Source: a virus. From it: a DNA stretch of 64,000 bases. Below the pieces are notes generated by a model, which saw nothing but the letters and a program-made list of their open reading frames with translations, was not told the DNA's origin and did no database searches. Location of the stretch: IMG/VR virus record IMGVR_UViG_3300024503_000485, positions 64,001 to 128,000 of that record; one strand, written 5' to 3'. Shown in pieces: positions 7,949-16,402 of the stretch (its first letter is position 1; each line of letters opens with the position of its first letter). The position numbers and the translations under genes are program-made.

Positions 7949-10900
7949 TTAAATCTCTCCTGTGTTCTTAACACGCAATGGAATGTAAATGAACTCAACT
8001 GCTTTCACTGGTTCAATTGCGATATCAACATAAAGTTCGTTACGATCGATTCTTGATGGTGTGTTATTACTTTCATCACAAACCACCGCAAAGTCGTATA
8101 GTGCTCTTAAGCCTACTAATTCAAGCAATAAACTTTCTACTGCGCCTTTAATTTCGTCTCTAGTGATTTTATCATTAGGTTCAAAAATGTATGGACGAGC
8201 TAGTTTGTTTAATTGGCTTCTCAGGTATACAACTAAACGTGCTACGTTAATTCTATCTAGTGCAGAAGCATTCTTTGCTCTTGTTTTTTGACCAAATGCT
8301 ACGTGTCCTACGCCAACAAAGAATGGAATTGGATTAATCTTTAGGTCATAAAGAACATCTCTCATACCTTCGTTTAGGAATACGGTTTGGAATTCTCCTG
8401 ATACAGAATCAATGTAACCAACTGATGTTGCATTAGTAATACCGCCACGTCTTGTACCTGCTGGTGCAAACCATGGATAAGAAACTTGATCGCTTAGTGC
8501 AATTGTCTTAAGCATCATGTGTGTTGCAGGAACAACTGCATTAACACCACTTAAGTCTGTTGTAAATCCATTTGGATACCACATTGCAGAATATTCATCA
8601 TAAGTTACAACACCTGCATCACCGTTGTCGGTTACTGCGTTTGCGTTTGTACCCCAATTAATAAGTTCTGTTGCGTTGCTCTTTAAGCGGAATGGAGTAT
8701 CTGCAAGAACAAATGCTGTCATGCCACGATCAATGTTTAGGTTAACTAGGTTGCTGTACACTTCTGAATATCCAGGTGCAGCAATTAAGTTAAAGTTTCT
8801 GCGCTCTTCATCGCGGATTTCTGAACTTGTATCAATTACACTCTTAAGTGCTTGAACAACAACTTTACGTTGTGCCTTGCGACCAAATGTACCAGAACCG
8901 TCTTCGTTATTACCAGATGCTGTTGTCCAACGATCTGTTACGTATAGTTCCATGCTTACATTGCCCATGCGTCCGTTGTCTGCTGTGACATCGATGTAAC
9001 TATTTCTATATTGTTTTACGTTACCGCCAGAACGACGTAGGTTCCATAGCAACATGCCTTTTGGATATAGTGCTGGATCTGGAGCGTCAAAGTCTAAGAA
9101 GTCACTGCTTAATAAATCAACAATTGTTGATGCTGCAAGAGTTGGACTTACAGATGTGTCGCCGCCGCTAGTTGCCCAACGTGCATCAGCAAATACAATT
9201 CCTTCTTCTGAAACTTGATCAGTCTTGTCAACTAAAACCCACTTATCGGTAATACCGCCTTGAATGTCATCATTAAAGCGATAAATTGTTGGGAAGTTTT
9301 CCATATCAGCTGTGCTGATCCACAAATCGTTAGTTACAAGAGATGTTACACCGTCTTGTTGTGTTGTTGGCATACTTGCACCTACATACGGACCTGCTGG
9401 ATCTGTTGAAGCAAATACGTTTTTGTAACCTTTCCATGTAGAACCATTGTGAACCATGATGTCAACATCGCTATAAACGTTGTTAAACCATAATTGGCCG
9501 TCTTCTGCTTCATTTAATGGAGCATCGCCACTTGCTGTAAATCCAGCAGTTGCTAGTGGTTGCCAGTAAGTTGCTAGATAACCGTCAGCTGCGCCAGGTG
9601 CTGCTGAGCTTAAATCTAACACATAAGCAGATGCACTGAATAATGTTGCAAATGCTGTGCTTGATGTATCTTTAAATCTAATTTCGCCGCCAGCTTTGTG
9701 TTTGATTACTAACTGGTTGTCTGCTGAAACACTTGCTTCAACATTGTTTGTAATTTCAACTAAGCCAGTTGAGTCATAAAATGTTAATGCGTTAATTGCT
9801 GCTGCAATTGTTTCTGCATCAGTGCTGTCGCCTGCTGCTGTAAATGTAACGGTAGCTGCTGTACTTAGAGCTGCATCACCTACAACAGATTGTTTAATTG
9901 TAAATGTCTTAGCACCACTTAGTGTTCCATTAGTAATTACTTTAGAAGTAATTGTTGTTGCACCTTTAACAGCACGTCTCCAAATTTTAAATTTAGAAGT
10001 TTCTAATGTAGTGTCAGTTGACGGAGTACCGTTTGGTGTTGAATAACTAAATTCTTCGTCGCTGTTAAATTGAACAAATAAAGAATCTTTGTCAATTGCT
10101 AAACCGCCATTTGAGCGATCTAAATAATAATCTGCGGAATGTGTTGTTCCATAGATTGGAGCAGAAATTGCTGTCCATGCTTGTGTAGCTGAACTATATT
10201 TCTTAACTCTCCAACGAGCACCATTTCCTGGCTCTGTAGTTTTAATCCATACAGAACCTGTTGGATATCCTTGTTTTGTTGAAGGATTATCTGTTCTCTT
10301 AAATGTTGGAACAGAAGTGTGTGGAGCGTGAACTAGTTTTGGTTGTAGGTATGTACCTGTTGCAATTCCTAGATCAGTTAGAACGGTTCCCGAACCTGTT
10401 GCAATTACAATAGCACCACTTAGTGTTGAATCGCCTGCTGTATCTGTAGAACCATCTGAGTATAGATATAATCTGCTGTTTGCTACTTTAGCACTCACAC
10501 CAGTAATGCCTAAGCCGTTAATATAACTTGCTGTTGCTGATAATCTTGCACTTACGCTGCCGCCTGATTGAACTGCAACTGATGTTCCATTGATTAAGAA
10601 TGTATCTGCTGCTGTTAACGCTGTCACGGCGCCACCGCTAACGGTTGGCCAACTTGCTGCCCAGTCATTGCTGCCTACTAAAACCCAGCTACCGGCTGTT
10701 ACACCAGCACCGCTGTTTCCAGGAGTCTTAAAGTATACTGCTGCTGGACCTGTTGATACTGCAACTACGGCATAATCTCCAATAGAACCAACTGATGCTA
10801 AAGGAACATCTGAACCGTCTAATTTTGATGTATCGTCATCGGATAAAACAATTGGAGTTTTTGCGGCAAACTTTTGTCCACCGTTTGGAACGGTTGCGCT

Positions 10901-11350
10901 GTTCCATTCTTGAATACCCCATGTTGTATTTTGTGTGTCTAGCCACCATGCGCCGTCTGTTGGATTTGCTCCCGGGGCGTCTGCTGTTGCTTCTAGTTGA
11001 TCAAGATCTATGTCTGCTCTTACAATGAAAGCTGCGTTCGATGCGCTTAGATAGCTATATGCTGCTAGTAGACCGTATTCGTTACGCTCTCCGCCATGGA
11101 TTGGTGATCCACTGGCTGTCTTTTCAAAGAACGGAACACCAAATGTATCTACCAAATCTTTCTGGCTTGTCATCTTATAAGCCTTACCAGCATTTGCTTT
11201 TAATGTTCCAGCAGCGGTGCCTGTGCCTGCTGCATTTGTTTTATTCTGTCCTGTGGCCACAACGATAAGCGGAGTTGTACCTGGTTCTGCAGGTGTGTAA
11301 AAACTCTCGTCAATTACCGTTACTTGTACGCCTGGTGATGTTAGTGCCAT
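7949..11350 (-). CDS. 18: Tail sheath protein, gp18-like, with large central insertion
   Basis: The contractile sheath subunit. The N-terminus (PGVQVTVIDESFYTP, TPLIVVATGQNKTN, YGLLAAYSYL, AFIVRADIDL) and C-terminus (FGQKTRAKNASALDRINVARLVVYLRS-type region, IEPVKAVEFIYIPLRV) are the conserved inner domains that make the sheath mesh. At 1133 residues it is far longer than T4 gp18 (659). The extra residues lie in the middle (about residues 125-740) and contain several Trp/Gly beta-hairpin units (DGQLWFNN, STWKGYKN, GSVWIKTTEP) that should decorate the tail surface. It has an AGGAG Shine-Dalgarno and a 28-nt predicted leader below a late promoter. Confidence 0.93.
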   Translation of the reverse strand: MALTSPGVQVTVIDESFYTPAEPGTTPLIVVATGQNKTNAAGTGTAAGTLKANAGKAYKMTSQKDLVDTFGVPFFEKTASGSPIHGGERNEYGLLAAYSYLSASNAAFIVRADIDLDQLEATADAPGANPTDGAWWLDTQNTTWGIQEWNSATVPNGGQKFAAKTPIVLSDDDTSKLDGSDVPLASVGSIGDYAVVAVSTGPAAVYFKTPGNSGAGVTAGSWVLVGSNDWAASWPTVSGGAVTALTAADTFLINGTSVAVQSGGSVSARLSATASYINGLGITGVSAKVANSRLYLYSDGSTDTAGDSTLSGAIVIATGSGTVLTDLGIATGTYLQPKLVHAPHTSVPTFKRTDNPSTKQGYPTGSVWIKTTEPGNGARWRVKKYSSATQAWTAISAPIYGTTHSADYYLDRSNGGLAIDKDSLFVQFNSDEEFSYSTPNGTPSTDTTLETSKFKIWRRAVKGATTITSKVITNGTLSGAKTFTIKQSVVGDAALSTAATVTFTAAGDSTDAETIAAAINALTFYDSTGLVEITNNVEASVSADNQLVIKHKAGGEIRFKDTSSTAFATLFSASAYVLDLSSAAPGAADGYLATYWQPLATAGFTASGDAPLNEAEDGQLWFNNVYSDVDIMVHNGSTWKGYKNVFASTDPAGPYVGASMPTTQQDGVTSLVTNDLWISTADMENFPTIYRFNDDIQGGITDKWVLVDKTDQVSEEGIVFADARWATSGGDTSVSPTLAASTIVDLLSSDFLDFDAPDPALYPKGMLLWNLRRSGGNVKQYRNSYIDVTADNGRMGNVSMELYVTDRWTTASGNNEDGSGTFGRKAQRKVVVQALKSVIDTSSEIRDEERRNFNLIAAPGYSEVYSNLVNLNIDRGMTAFVLADTPFRLKSNATELINWGTNANAVTDNGDAGVVTYDEYSAMWYPNGFTTDLSGVNAVVPATHMMLKTIALSDQVSYPWFAPAGTRRGGITNATSVGYIDSVSGEFQTVFLNEGMRDVLYDLKINPIPFFVGVGHVAFGQKTRAKNASALDRINVARLVVYLRSQLNKLARPYIFEPNDKITRDEIKGAVESLLLELVGLRALYDFAVVCDESNNTPSRIDRNELYVDIAIEPVKAVEFIYIPLRVKNTGEI

Positions 11351-11383
11351 TCCCTATTCTCCTGGTAATAGTTTTACTCAAAG

Positions 11384-11391
11384 TATTTAGC
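11384..11391 (-). promoter_or_regulatory. T4-type late promoter, GCTAAATA, for gp18-gp19
   Basis: The predicted +1 is near 11378, giving a 28-nt leader that contains AGGAGA. This is a leadered promoter, unlike those abutting start codons. Confidence 0.65.
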
Positions 11392-11443
11392 GGTAAAAGG
11401 TAAAAATACCTTCTTATAACATCAGAAAAAGGGGAAGAAAAGG

Positions 11444-11451
11444 TGTAAATA
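11444..11451 (+). promoter_or_regulatory. T4-type late promoter, TGTAAATA
   Basis: It lies exactly 5 nt (TTTTT) before ATG 11457 on the plus strand and diverges from the sheath promoter. Confidence 0.65.
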
Positions 11452-11456
11452 TTTTT

Positions 11457-11795
11457 ATGAGACCACTTTGTAAGGCCTGTAATGAACGGCCTAGAGCATT
11501 AAATTATTATAAAGGTAAAAAACCTTATTATAGAACGCTCTGCGAAGCGTGTCTAGCTCACGGGTCTAAAGCACATATACCTCGTTGGAAACGTGCTGGA
11601 TACAAAATGAAATCGCAATGCGAAAAATGCGGATTTAAAAGTCCGCATTCTGAAGTATTTAGAGTATTTCACGTAGACGGCAATTTAGATAACTGCCGTC
11701 CTAGTAATCTAAAAACAATATGTTGTAATTGTTCTCAAGTTTTAAGCAAAGAGGGCATTACTTGGCGTCAAGGAGATTTGGTCTCTGACTACTAA
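11457..11795 (+). CDS. Small zinc-binding HNH-like protein
   Basis: 112 residues with an N-terminal zinc pair (CKACNERPRALNY and CEAC) followed by an HNH-type core: CEKCGF, FRVFHVDGNLDN, then RPSNLKTICCNC. The His-Val-Asp, Asn and distal Cys pair match the beta-beta-alpha-metal pattern of small HNH nucleases, although the motif is compact. The protein may be a nicking or packaging-associated nuclease, or a degenerate homing enzyme that is now only zinc-binding. It is the only plus-strand gene between sheath and neck genes, and its last 54 nt overlap the dNMP kinase 3' end convergently. The start is set by the late promoter 5 nt upstream. Confidence 0.75.
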   Translation: MRPLCKACNERPRALNYYKGKKPYYRTLCEACLAHGSKAHIPRWKRAGYKMKSQCEKCGFKSPHSEVFRVFHVDGNLDNCRPSNLKTICCNCSQVLSKEGITWRQGDLVSDY

Positions 11796-12395
11796 TTCTG
11801 TCTGCTTAAATAGATCATCGATAGTTCCGTTATTATCTATAAAATGATCAAATTCTGTTCCTACCCATGCAGTTTCACTAGCATGAATTTTACGCATTTT
11901 TAATTCTTGGAACGCCCAGTTATGTCCTTGATTAGCGGCTAACGCTATATCATACCATTCGGGAAGTTCTCCTCTGCGTACCCATACAATTTTACCACCC
12001 GCATTTCTAATACTGCTAATTTCGTTGGGGAAACGACAATCTGAAATTACTACATTATCCTTAGAATTACGAAGTTTATTTTCTAATGATGCTATCCAAA
12101 TATCATCATGGAAGCCTTTGCGGCATACCTCTGTGCCCCAATATTGAAGTACCCACCTTGGAGTAAGTGTAGGCATTGCAAGTCTTTCTGCCCACCAAGG
12201 ATCAACTTGTTCGCGCCACTCTCTTGCTTCTTTGGTTCGACCTTCTAACATAGTTCGATCCCAACCAAACACAGAGCTTACTGCGTCTTTTAATGTATTA
12301 GCAAAAGACTCTCGTCTAAATTCGTGGAAATTAACTAGATAATCGGCAATAGTATCTTTGCCCGATCCAATAAACCCGCATACACCTATAATCAT
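11742..12395 (-). CDS. 1: Deoxynucleoside monophosphate kinase, gp1-like
   Basis: Phosphorylates dNMPs to dNDPs for phage DNA synthesis in the cytoplasm. P-loop GFIGSGKDT at residues 7-15, followed by the NMP-binding region with FANTLKDAVSSVFGW. WVLQYWGTEVCRKGFHDDIWI and VISDCRFPNEIS are characteristic of the T4 gp1 family. At 217 residues it is slightly shorter than T4 gp1 (241). A GGAGG Shine-Dalgarno lies 5 nt before the ATG but is part of a 9-bp hairpin on read-through RNA. A sigma70-like promoter sits inside that hairpin. It is the only nucleotide-metabolism gene in the window. Confidence 0.9.
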   Translation of the reverse strand: MIIGVCGFIGSGKDTIADYLVNFHEFRRESFANTLKDAVSSVFGWDRTMLEGRTKEAREWREQVDPWWAERLAMPTLTPRWVLQYWGTEVCRKGFHDDIWIASLENKLRNSKDNVVISDCRFPNEISSIRNAGGKIVWVRRGELPEWYDIALAANQGHNWAFQELKMRKIHASETAWVGTEFDHFIDNNGTIDDLFKQTELVVRDQISLTPSNALFA

Positions 12396-12421
12396 AATAT
12401 CCTCCAGTTAAAGGATATTAT
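12394..12421 (-). promoter_or_regulatory. RBS-occluding hairpin before dNMP kinase
   Basis: A perfect 9-bp inverted repeat ATAATATCC/GGATATTAT with a 10-nt loop. On RNA read through from gp13, the 3' arm covers part of GGAGG and the first two bases of the AUG, which should block initiation. RNA started at the internal sigma70-like promoter lacks the 5' arm. T4 gene e and soc use this kind of hairpin. Confidence 0.6.
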
Positions 12422-12445
12422 ACGTGAAATTTATTTGAAGGTCAA
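12417..12445 (-). promoter_or_regulatory. Sigma70-like early promoter for dNMP kinase
   Basis: A -35 TTGACC (12440-12445), a spacer of exactly 17 nt and a perfect -10 TATAAT (12417-12422). The +1 is expected near 12408-12410, inside the hairpin loop. The -35 overlaps the gp13 stop codon. Confidence 0.7.
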
Positions 12446-13200
12446 CCAGTTATCCAGGTATAACCGGAGCCGCCTGGCACCAATTTCATTAGATCTTCAG
12501 TTAACTTATCAATTTCGGCTTGCCCTTCTGTTTTGAGTGCTGCTCCGTTTAATGAGCTTCCGCCGCCAGGACCGGCAATTTGAGCAAATTTTTCACGAGC
12601 TTGTCCTAGCATCATTTTGCAGTTAGCTAAAGCATAATCTTTAATCCATTGCCCAGAATAGGTATCGGTTATGATAGAGCTATCTGGTTTTGTGTTATAG
12701 ATTTGTAACATAACTGACTCATCAGTTCTTGGTCTTTGATGAATTATTAACTTTTTACTCTGCGGATGCCAAGTAAAATTAATAAATGCTCCAAACATTT
12801 TTCCTACAAGCTCTTGATATTGCGAAAAGAGTTCATAGGTTAACAAACCGCCCATATTTGTCGAGCTTAACAAATATGTATTAGTATAGGCTAAATTAAA
12901 AGGTTCAAATACCGTACCTCCGGTACCGCCTCCAGTTCTTGAACCAACGCTTCTTCTAAAAATTTGCCTAACCTGTTGTACTTCCTTAGGCAAAATATAT
13001 TCGTTAACATCGGTTTTTAGCACTAAAAAGGCATAGCTTTCTTCTACAGCATTATCTGAACGCTGACGGAAAACCGCTAGGGCACGATTAAGGGCTGTTT
13101 CGTAGTGGATTGGGTCTAACTCTACATCAACCATGCCGTCGCCTAGCATAGCTTTGCAGTAGTTATAAACCTCTTGTTTTACTTGATCAGTTGAGCTCAT
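12442..13200 (-). CDS. 13: Neck/head-completion protein, gp13-like
   Basis: A 252-residue protein with an N-terminal helical part (VKQEVYNYCKAMLGDGMVDVELD, YETALNRALAVFRQR) and a beta-strand pattern ending in YILPKEVQQVRQIFRRSVG. A mid-section FNFTWHP-like strand (INFTWHPQSKKLIIHQRP) and a C-terminal helical region with LANCKMMLGQAREKFA follow. This is the architecture of connector proteins that seal the portal, and the neighbours gp14 and gp15 support a neck assignment. T4 gp13 is 309 residues. The gene is divergent from gp14. ATG 13200 is 5 nt below a late promoter, with no Shine-Dalgarno. Confidence 0.65.
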   Translation of the reverse strand: MSSTDQVKQEVYNYCKAMLGDGMVDVELDPIHYETALNRALAVFRQRSDNAVEESYAFLVLKTDVNEYILPKEVQQVRQIFRRSVGSRTGGGTGGTVFEPFNLAYTNTYLLSSTNMGGLLTYELFSQYQELVGKMFGAFINFTWHPQSKKLIIHQRPRTDESVMLQIYNTKPDSSIITDTYSGQWIKDYALANCKMMLGQAREKFAQIAGPGGGSSLNGAALKTEGQAEIDKLTEDLMKLVPGGSGYTWITG

Positions 13201-13205
13201 GCTTG

Positions 13206-13213
13206 TATTTATC
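13206..13213 (-). promoter_or_regulatory. T4-type late promoter, GATAAATA, for gp13
   Basis: It lies 5 nt before ATG 13200. It is paired back-to-back with the plus-strand box at 13219-13226, with only 5 nt between the two 8-mers. Confidence 0.7.
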
Positions 13214-13218
13214 GTAGC

Positions 13219-13226
13219 GGTAAATA
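13219..13226 (+). promoter_or_regulatory. T4-type late promoter, GGTAAATA, for gp14-gp15 unit
   Basis: The predicted +1 is near 13232. The first in-frame ATG (13228) would therefore be upstream of the RNA, and ATG 13234 would be the first usable start. Confidence 0.65.
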
Positions 13227-13233
13227 TATGACT

Positions 13234-14496
13234 ATGCCAAGACTTTCGCTATATCGTCCCGAAAAGGGCAACGACTACAAATTCATTGATAAAACCGTCT
13301 GGGAAATGTTCCAAGTTGGCGGTACAGATGTGCTTGTTCACAAGTATTTAGGGCCCGGTAGTTCTGTACAAGGAGATAATCCTAGTACTCCTACTTACGG
13401 AACCGATTCTGTGTCAAATATTCAAGATCTTTTATTTTTAGAAAATCGTGACCGAAAATATGATCCTGATGTTTATATTTTAAGAGGCGTATATAACCTG
13501 CAAGACATTGATTTTAATCTAAGTCAATTTGGTTTGTTCTTGCAAAATGATACAATTTTTATAACGTTTCATATTAATGATACCGTAGAAAAACTTGGTA
13601 GAAAAATTATATCAGGCGATGTGTTAGAATTGCCTCATTTAAAAGACGAATATGCACTTAACGATTTTAACTTTGCGTTAAAACGTTTTTATGTTATTGA
13701 AGAAGTTAGTCGTGCTGCGGAAGGTTTTTCAGTAACTTGGTATCCACATTTATATCGTGCTAAATGCAAACCTCTAGTAGATAGTCAAGAGTTTAAACAA
13801 ATTCTTGACGGCGTTGCAGGTGAAGGTACAAACCAAACATTACGCGACATTATGTCAACTTATGAAAAAGAAATGCAGATTACACAAGCAGTTCTTGACC
13901 AAGCTGAAGCAGATGCACCAAAGAGCGGATATGACACAAGCAAGTTTTATACTTTGCAGAAAAATTTAACTACAGGCGAAACTGAGCTAGTTACATCGGA
14001 TAACACACAATTAAATGTTTCTTTTGAAACTCAAGCCACTGATGAGACTGGAGATCCGTTGTTTGACGAGAACGGAGATCCAATTTATGTAGGTGCAACT
14101 GCTTCAACAATTTATAAGACTCCGGAATGGGAAGACTATGGCGGTTATATCACCGGTGACGGAATTCCTCCGAACGGAACACCGTTCTCAAGTGGTATTG
14201 CGTTTCCTTTAAATCCTGCAGAAGGACAATTTCATTTACGTACTGATTATTTTCCAAATAGATTGTTTAGATTTAACGGAGCACGATGGGTTAAATTTGA
14301 GGATAATATACGCATGACTATGAGCAATCTAGGTCCTTCCGATACAGAAATTGGCGCTACATTTGAAGGCAAGGATGATCGCAAGACGCAGAAGACTGGA
14401 TTTATTAATAATGAAACGGTTAATAAGATCAATAATAAAATGATCAAAGAAAGACAGAGTTTAAGTAAAGCTCTAAGACCAAAGGCGGATGAATAA
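13234..14496 (+). CDS. 14: Neck protein, gp14-like
   Basis: A neck protein joining head and tail. The N-terminal two thirds carry the gp14 pattern: LSLYRPEKGNDYKFIDK, VGGTDVLVHKYLGP, LFLENRDRKYDPDVYILRGVY, DIDFNLSQFGLFLQND and LGRKIISGDVLELPHL. The remainder extends it to 420 residues (T4 gp14 is 256). The extension includes a coiled segment and a Trp/Gly hairpin (RLFRFNGARWVKFED) similar to units in the sheath and gp15. I chose ATG 13234 over ATG 13228 because the late promoter puts +1 between them. The TAA stop overlaps the gp15 start (TAATG). Confidence 0.82.
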   Translation: MPRLSLYRPEKGNDYKFIDKTVWEMFQVGGTDVLVHKYLGPGSSVQGDNPSTPTYGTDSVSNIQDLLFLENRDRKYDPDVYILRGVYNLQDIDFNLSQFGLFLQNDTIFITFHINDTVEKLGRKIISGDVLELPHLKDEYALNDFNFALKRFYVIEEVSRAAEGFSVTWYPHLYRAKCKPLVDSQEFKQILDGVAGEGTNQTLRDIMSTYEKEMQITQAVLDQAEADAPKSGYDTSKFYTLQKNLTTGETELVTSDNTQLNVSFETQATDETGDPLFDENGDPIYVGATASTIYKTPEWEDYGGYITGDGIPPNGTPFSSGIAFPLNPAEGQFHLRTDYFPNRLFRFNGARWVKFEDNIRMTMSNLGPSDTEIGATFEGKDDRKTQKTGFINNETVNKINNKMIKERQSLSKALRPKADE

Positions 14497-16004
14497 TGGA
14501 CTTCTTTTATGATGGGCAGATAAGACGCTATGTGACTCAGTTCATGCGCTTTTTTATTGGATTCAAGTATAAGGCCGGTGACGGCGAAGAACGCCATGTG
14601 CCAGTAATGTACGGTGATTTAACACGTCAAGTAGCTTCTATTATTAGAGATAACTCTGAAAATAAAATGCCTACCGTACCAAGAATTGCTTGTTATATTA
14701 CAGGTCTAGAGCTTGACATGACTAGACTAAGCGATGCTACCTTTGTAAGTAAAATCAATATTAGAGAAAGAAAATATTCAGACTTTGATGAAGCAGGTGA
14801 TCCTATATATGAAAGTACTCAAGGTGGTCATTATACTATAGAACGTTTAATGCCAACTCCGTATAAGTTAAGCATGAAAGCAGATATATGGACTTCAAAC
14901 ACTGATCAAAAATTGCAATTGTTAGAACAAATTCTTGTTTTCTTTAATCCAAGTTTCGAAATTCAAACCACTGATAACTTTGTTGATTGGACTAGTCTTA
15001 GTGTTGTAAATTTAAAAAATTTAACGTTTAGTTCTAGAACAATTCCGCAAGCAGCAGAAAGCGATATTGATATTTGTAGTATAGAATTTGATATGCCTAT
15101 CTTTATTACAGCTCCTGCTAAAGTTAAAAAACTTGGAGTTGTTAAAAACATTGTTACTAATATCTTTACTGAAGACGGTGATGTGCTAGGACTTGAAGAC
15201 TTAACAATGGACCTTGGAAAAGCCGGTACTCAGTTATTTAGAACCTATGATCAATACGGTGTCTTGTTATTAAAAAGTAATAACGGTCAATCCAATGACT
15301 ACGATTTATCTATTTTAGACGTTTATGAAGCCGTTCAGGCTGCAGGCCTTGATGTTCCAGTAAAATATGGAGATAGATTAGATTGGAATCTTGTGTTAGA
15401 ACATCACGGTGGTTATACTCCGGGATTAAGTATGGTCTACTTCTTACAGCCTAACGGTAATGAAATTCGAGGAACATTTACAATTAATCAGATAGATCCA
15501 ACATATCTTGTTGTAACAATTGAAGATAAACCTTCAAATACATCGATTCCCGGACCAGCAAGATCAAATAATAGTTGGACAACAATAGATGCAATTATCG
15601 ATCCTTATAAATTTAATCCAATCGAAGTGTTTGGTTCTGCATCGTTAATAACTCCTGGTATTAGATATTTGATGCTAGAAGATGTAAACCCTAGTGAAAA
15701 TAGAGGCGGAGTAATGCAATATGGCCAAAGTCCTGCAGACGGAAGCAGCGGAGATCCTTACGACGGTCCAGATGGATGGAAAGATGTAAACGGATATGAC
15801 CTATATCTTAAAGCAAATTCTATTATTGAATGGGATGGTACTACATGGGTAACCGTTTTTGATCCAGCTGCGGCTACTGAACTAACATATGTTACCAATT
15901 TAAAAACAGGTATTCAATATAAATGGGATTTAGAGCAGTGGCTCAAATCATTCGAAGGCGAATATGCTGCCGGAACGTGGAGATTTAACCTCGACGGAGA
16001 ATAA
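14496..16004 (+). CDS. 15: Tail sheath terminator/stabiliser, gp15-like, C-terminally extended
   Basis: Caps the head-proximal end of tube and sheath. Residues 1-225 match gp15: FFYDGQIRRYVTQFMRFFIG, HVPVMYGDLTRQVASII, NKMPTVPRIACYITGLELD, FVSKINIRERKY, TPYKLSMKADIWTSNTDQKLQLLEQILVFF-type region, and a late strand IEFDMPIFITAP. T4 gp15 is 272 residues; here there are 502. The added 230 or so residues include a domain with DLSILDVYEAVQAAGLD and two Trp-rich hairpins (NSIIEWDGTTWVTVF; YKWDLEQWLKSF). It is translated by TAATG overlap from gp14. Confidence 0.85.
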   Translation: MDFFYDGQIRRYVTQFMRFFIGFKYKAGDGEERHVPVMYGDLTRQVASIIRDNSENKMPTVPRIACYITGLELDMTRLSDATFVSKINIRERKYSDFDEAGDPIYESTQGGHYTIERLMPTPYKLSMKADIWTSNTDQKLQLLEQILVFFNPSFEIQTTDNFVDWTSLSVVNLKNLTFSSRTIPQAAESDIDICSIEFDMPIFITAPAKVKKLGVVKNIVTNIFTEDGDVLGLEDLTMDLGKAGTQLFRTYDQYGVLLLKSNNGQSNDYDLSILDVYEAVQAAGLDVPVKYGDRLDWNLVLEHHGGYTPGLSMVYFLQPNGNEIRGTFTINQIDPTYLVVTIEDKPSNTSIPGPARSNNSWTTIDAIIDPYKFNPIEVFGSASLITPGIRYLMLEDVNPSENRGGVMQYGQSPADGSSGDPYDGPDGWKDVNGYDLYLKANSIIEWDGTTWVTVFDPAAATELTYVTNLKTGIQYKWDLEQWLKSFEGEYAAGTWRFNLDGE

Positions 16005-16012
16005 GTAAAGGT

Positions 16013-16402
16013 ATGCAACAGCGTGCCGGACTACTATTTCTTGCCAAAAAAACAGAACGGATTTTGTTAATCTTAGAAGATTACAAATGGACCGTTCCTA
16101 CTTTTCCAAGACAAAATACTTTATTAGAAGATGCCCAGGGTCTTTTAAGAGATTATTCTCAGGGTAGAATATTACCTATTGAATTATATCTTAGCGAAGA
16201 TAAGGGGTTTGAATACGGCACTTATGTTTGTTTAGTTGAAGAAGAATTTTTAACAAGGGCTAGCCCAACAATATGTTGGAGCAGCATCGAATACTTGCCT
16301 AAAAATCTTCATAATGGTTTAAAAACCACACTAAATAATCAGCTTATTAAAACAAAAATTGAAACTATATTGGTCTTAGAAAATGATGAAAATACAAAAT
16401 AG
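16013..16402 (+). CDS. Nudix-fold-like protein, degenerate
   Basis: 129 residues. The N-terminal strand AGLLFLAKKTERILLILED, then WTVPTFPRQNTLLEDAQGLLRDY and YGTYVCLVEEEF, follow the order of Nudix strands and helix. However, the catalytic Nudix box (GX5EX7REUXEEXGU) is not intact, because the expected REXXEE cluster is missing. It may therefore be a non-catalytic relative or only a fold resemblance. It is encoded downstream of gp15 in the plus-strand neck unit and overlaps the next gene by 20 nt. The Shine-Dalgarno is weak (AAAGG very close to the ATG, GGAG further up). Confidence 0.7.
   Translation: MQQRAGLLFLAKKTERILLILEDYKWTVPTFPRQNTLLEDAQGLLRDYSQGRILPIELYLSEDKGFEYGTYVCLVEEEFLTRASPTICWSSIEYLPKNLHNGLKTTLNNQLIKTKIETILVLENDENTK

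Noticed and set aside
11397-11412. Inverted repeat AAGGTA/TACCTT between the divergent units
   Set aside because: A short AT-rich stem, no T-run on either strand, and no gene ends nearby, so it is not a terminator. It may be chance or a minor operator.
13228-13233. Upstream ATG of gp14
   Set aside because: It is only 1 nt past the late box, so it would lie before the predicted +1. ATG 13234 is preferred.
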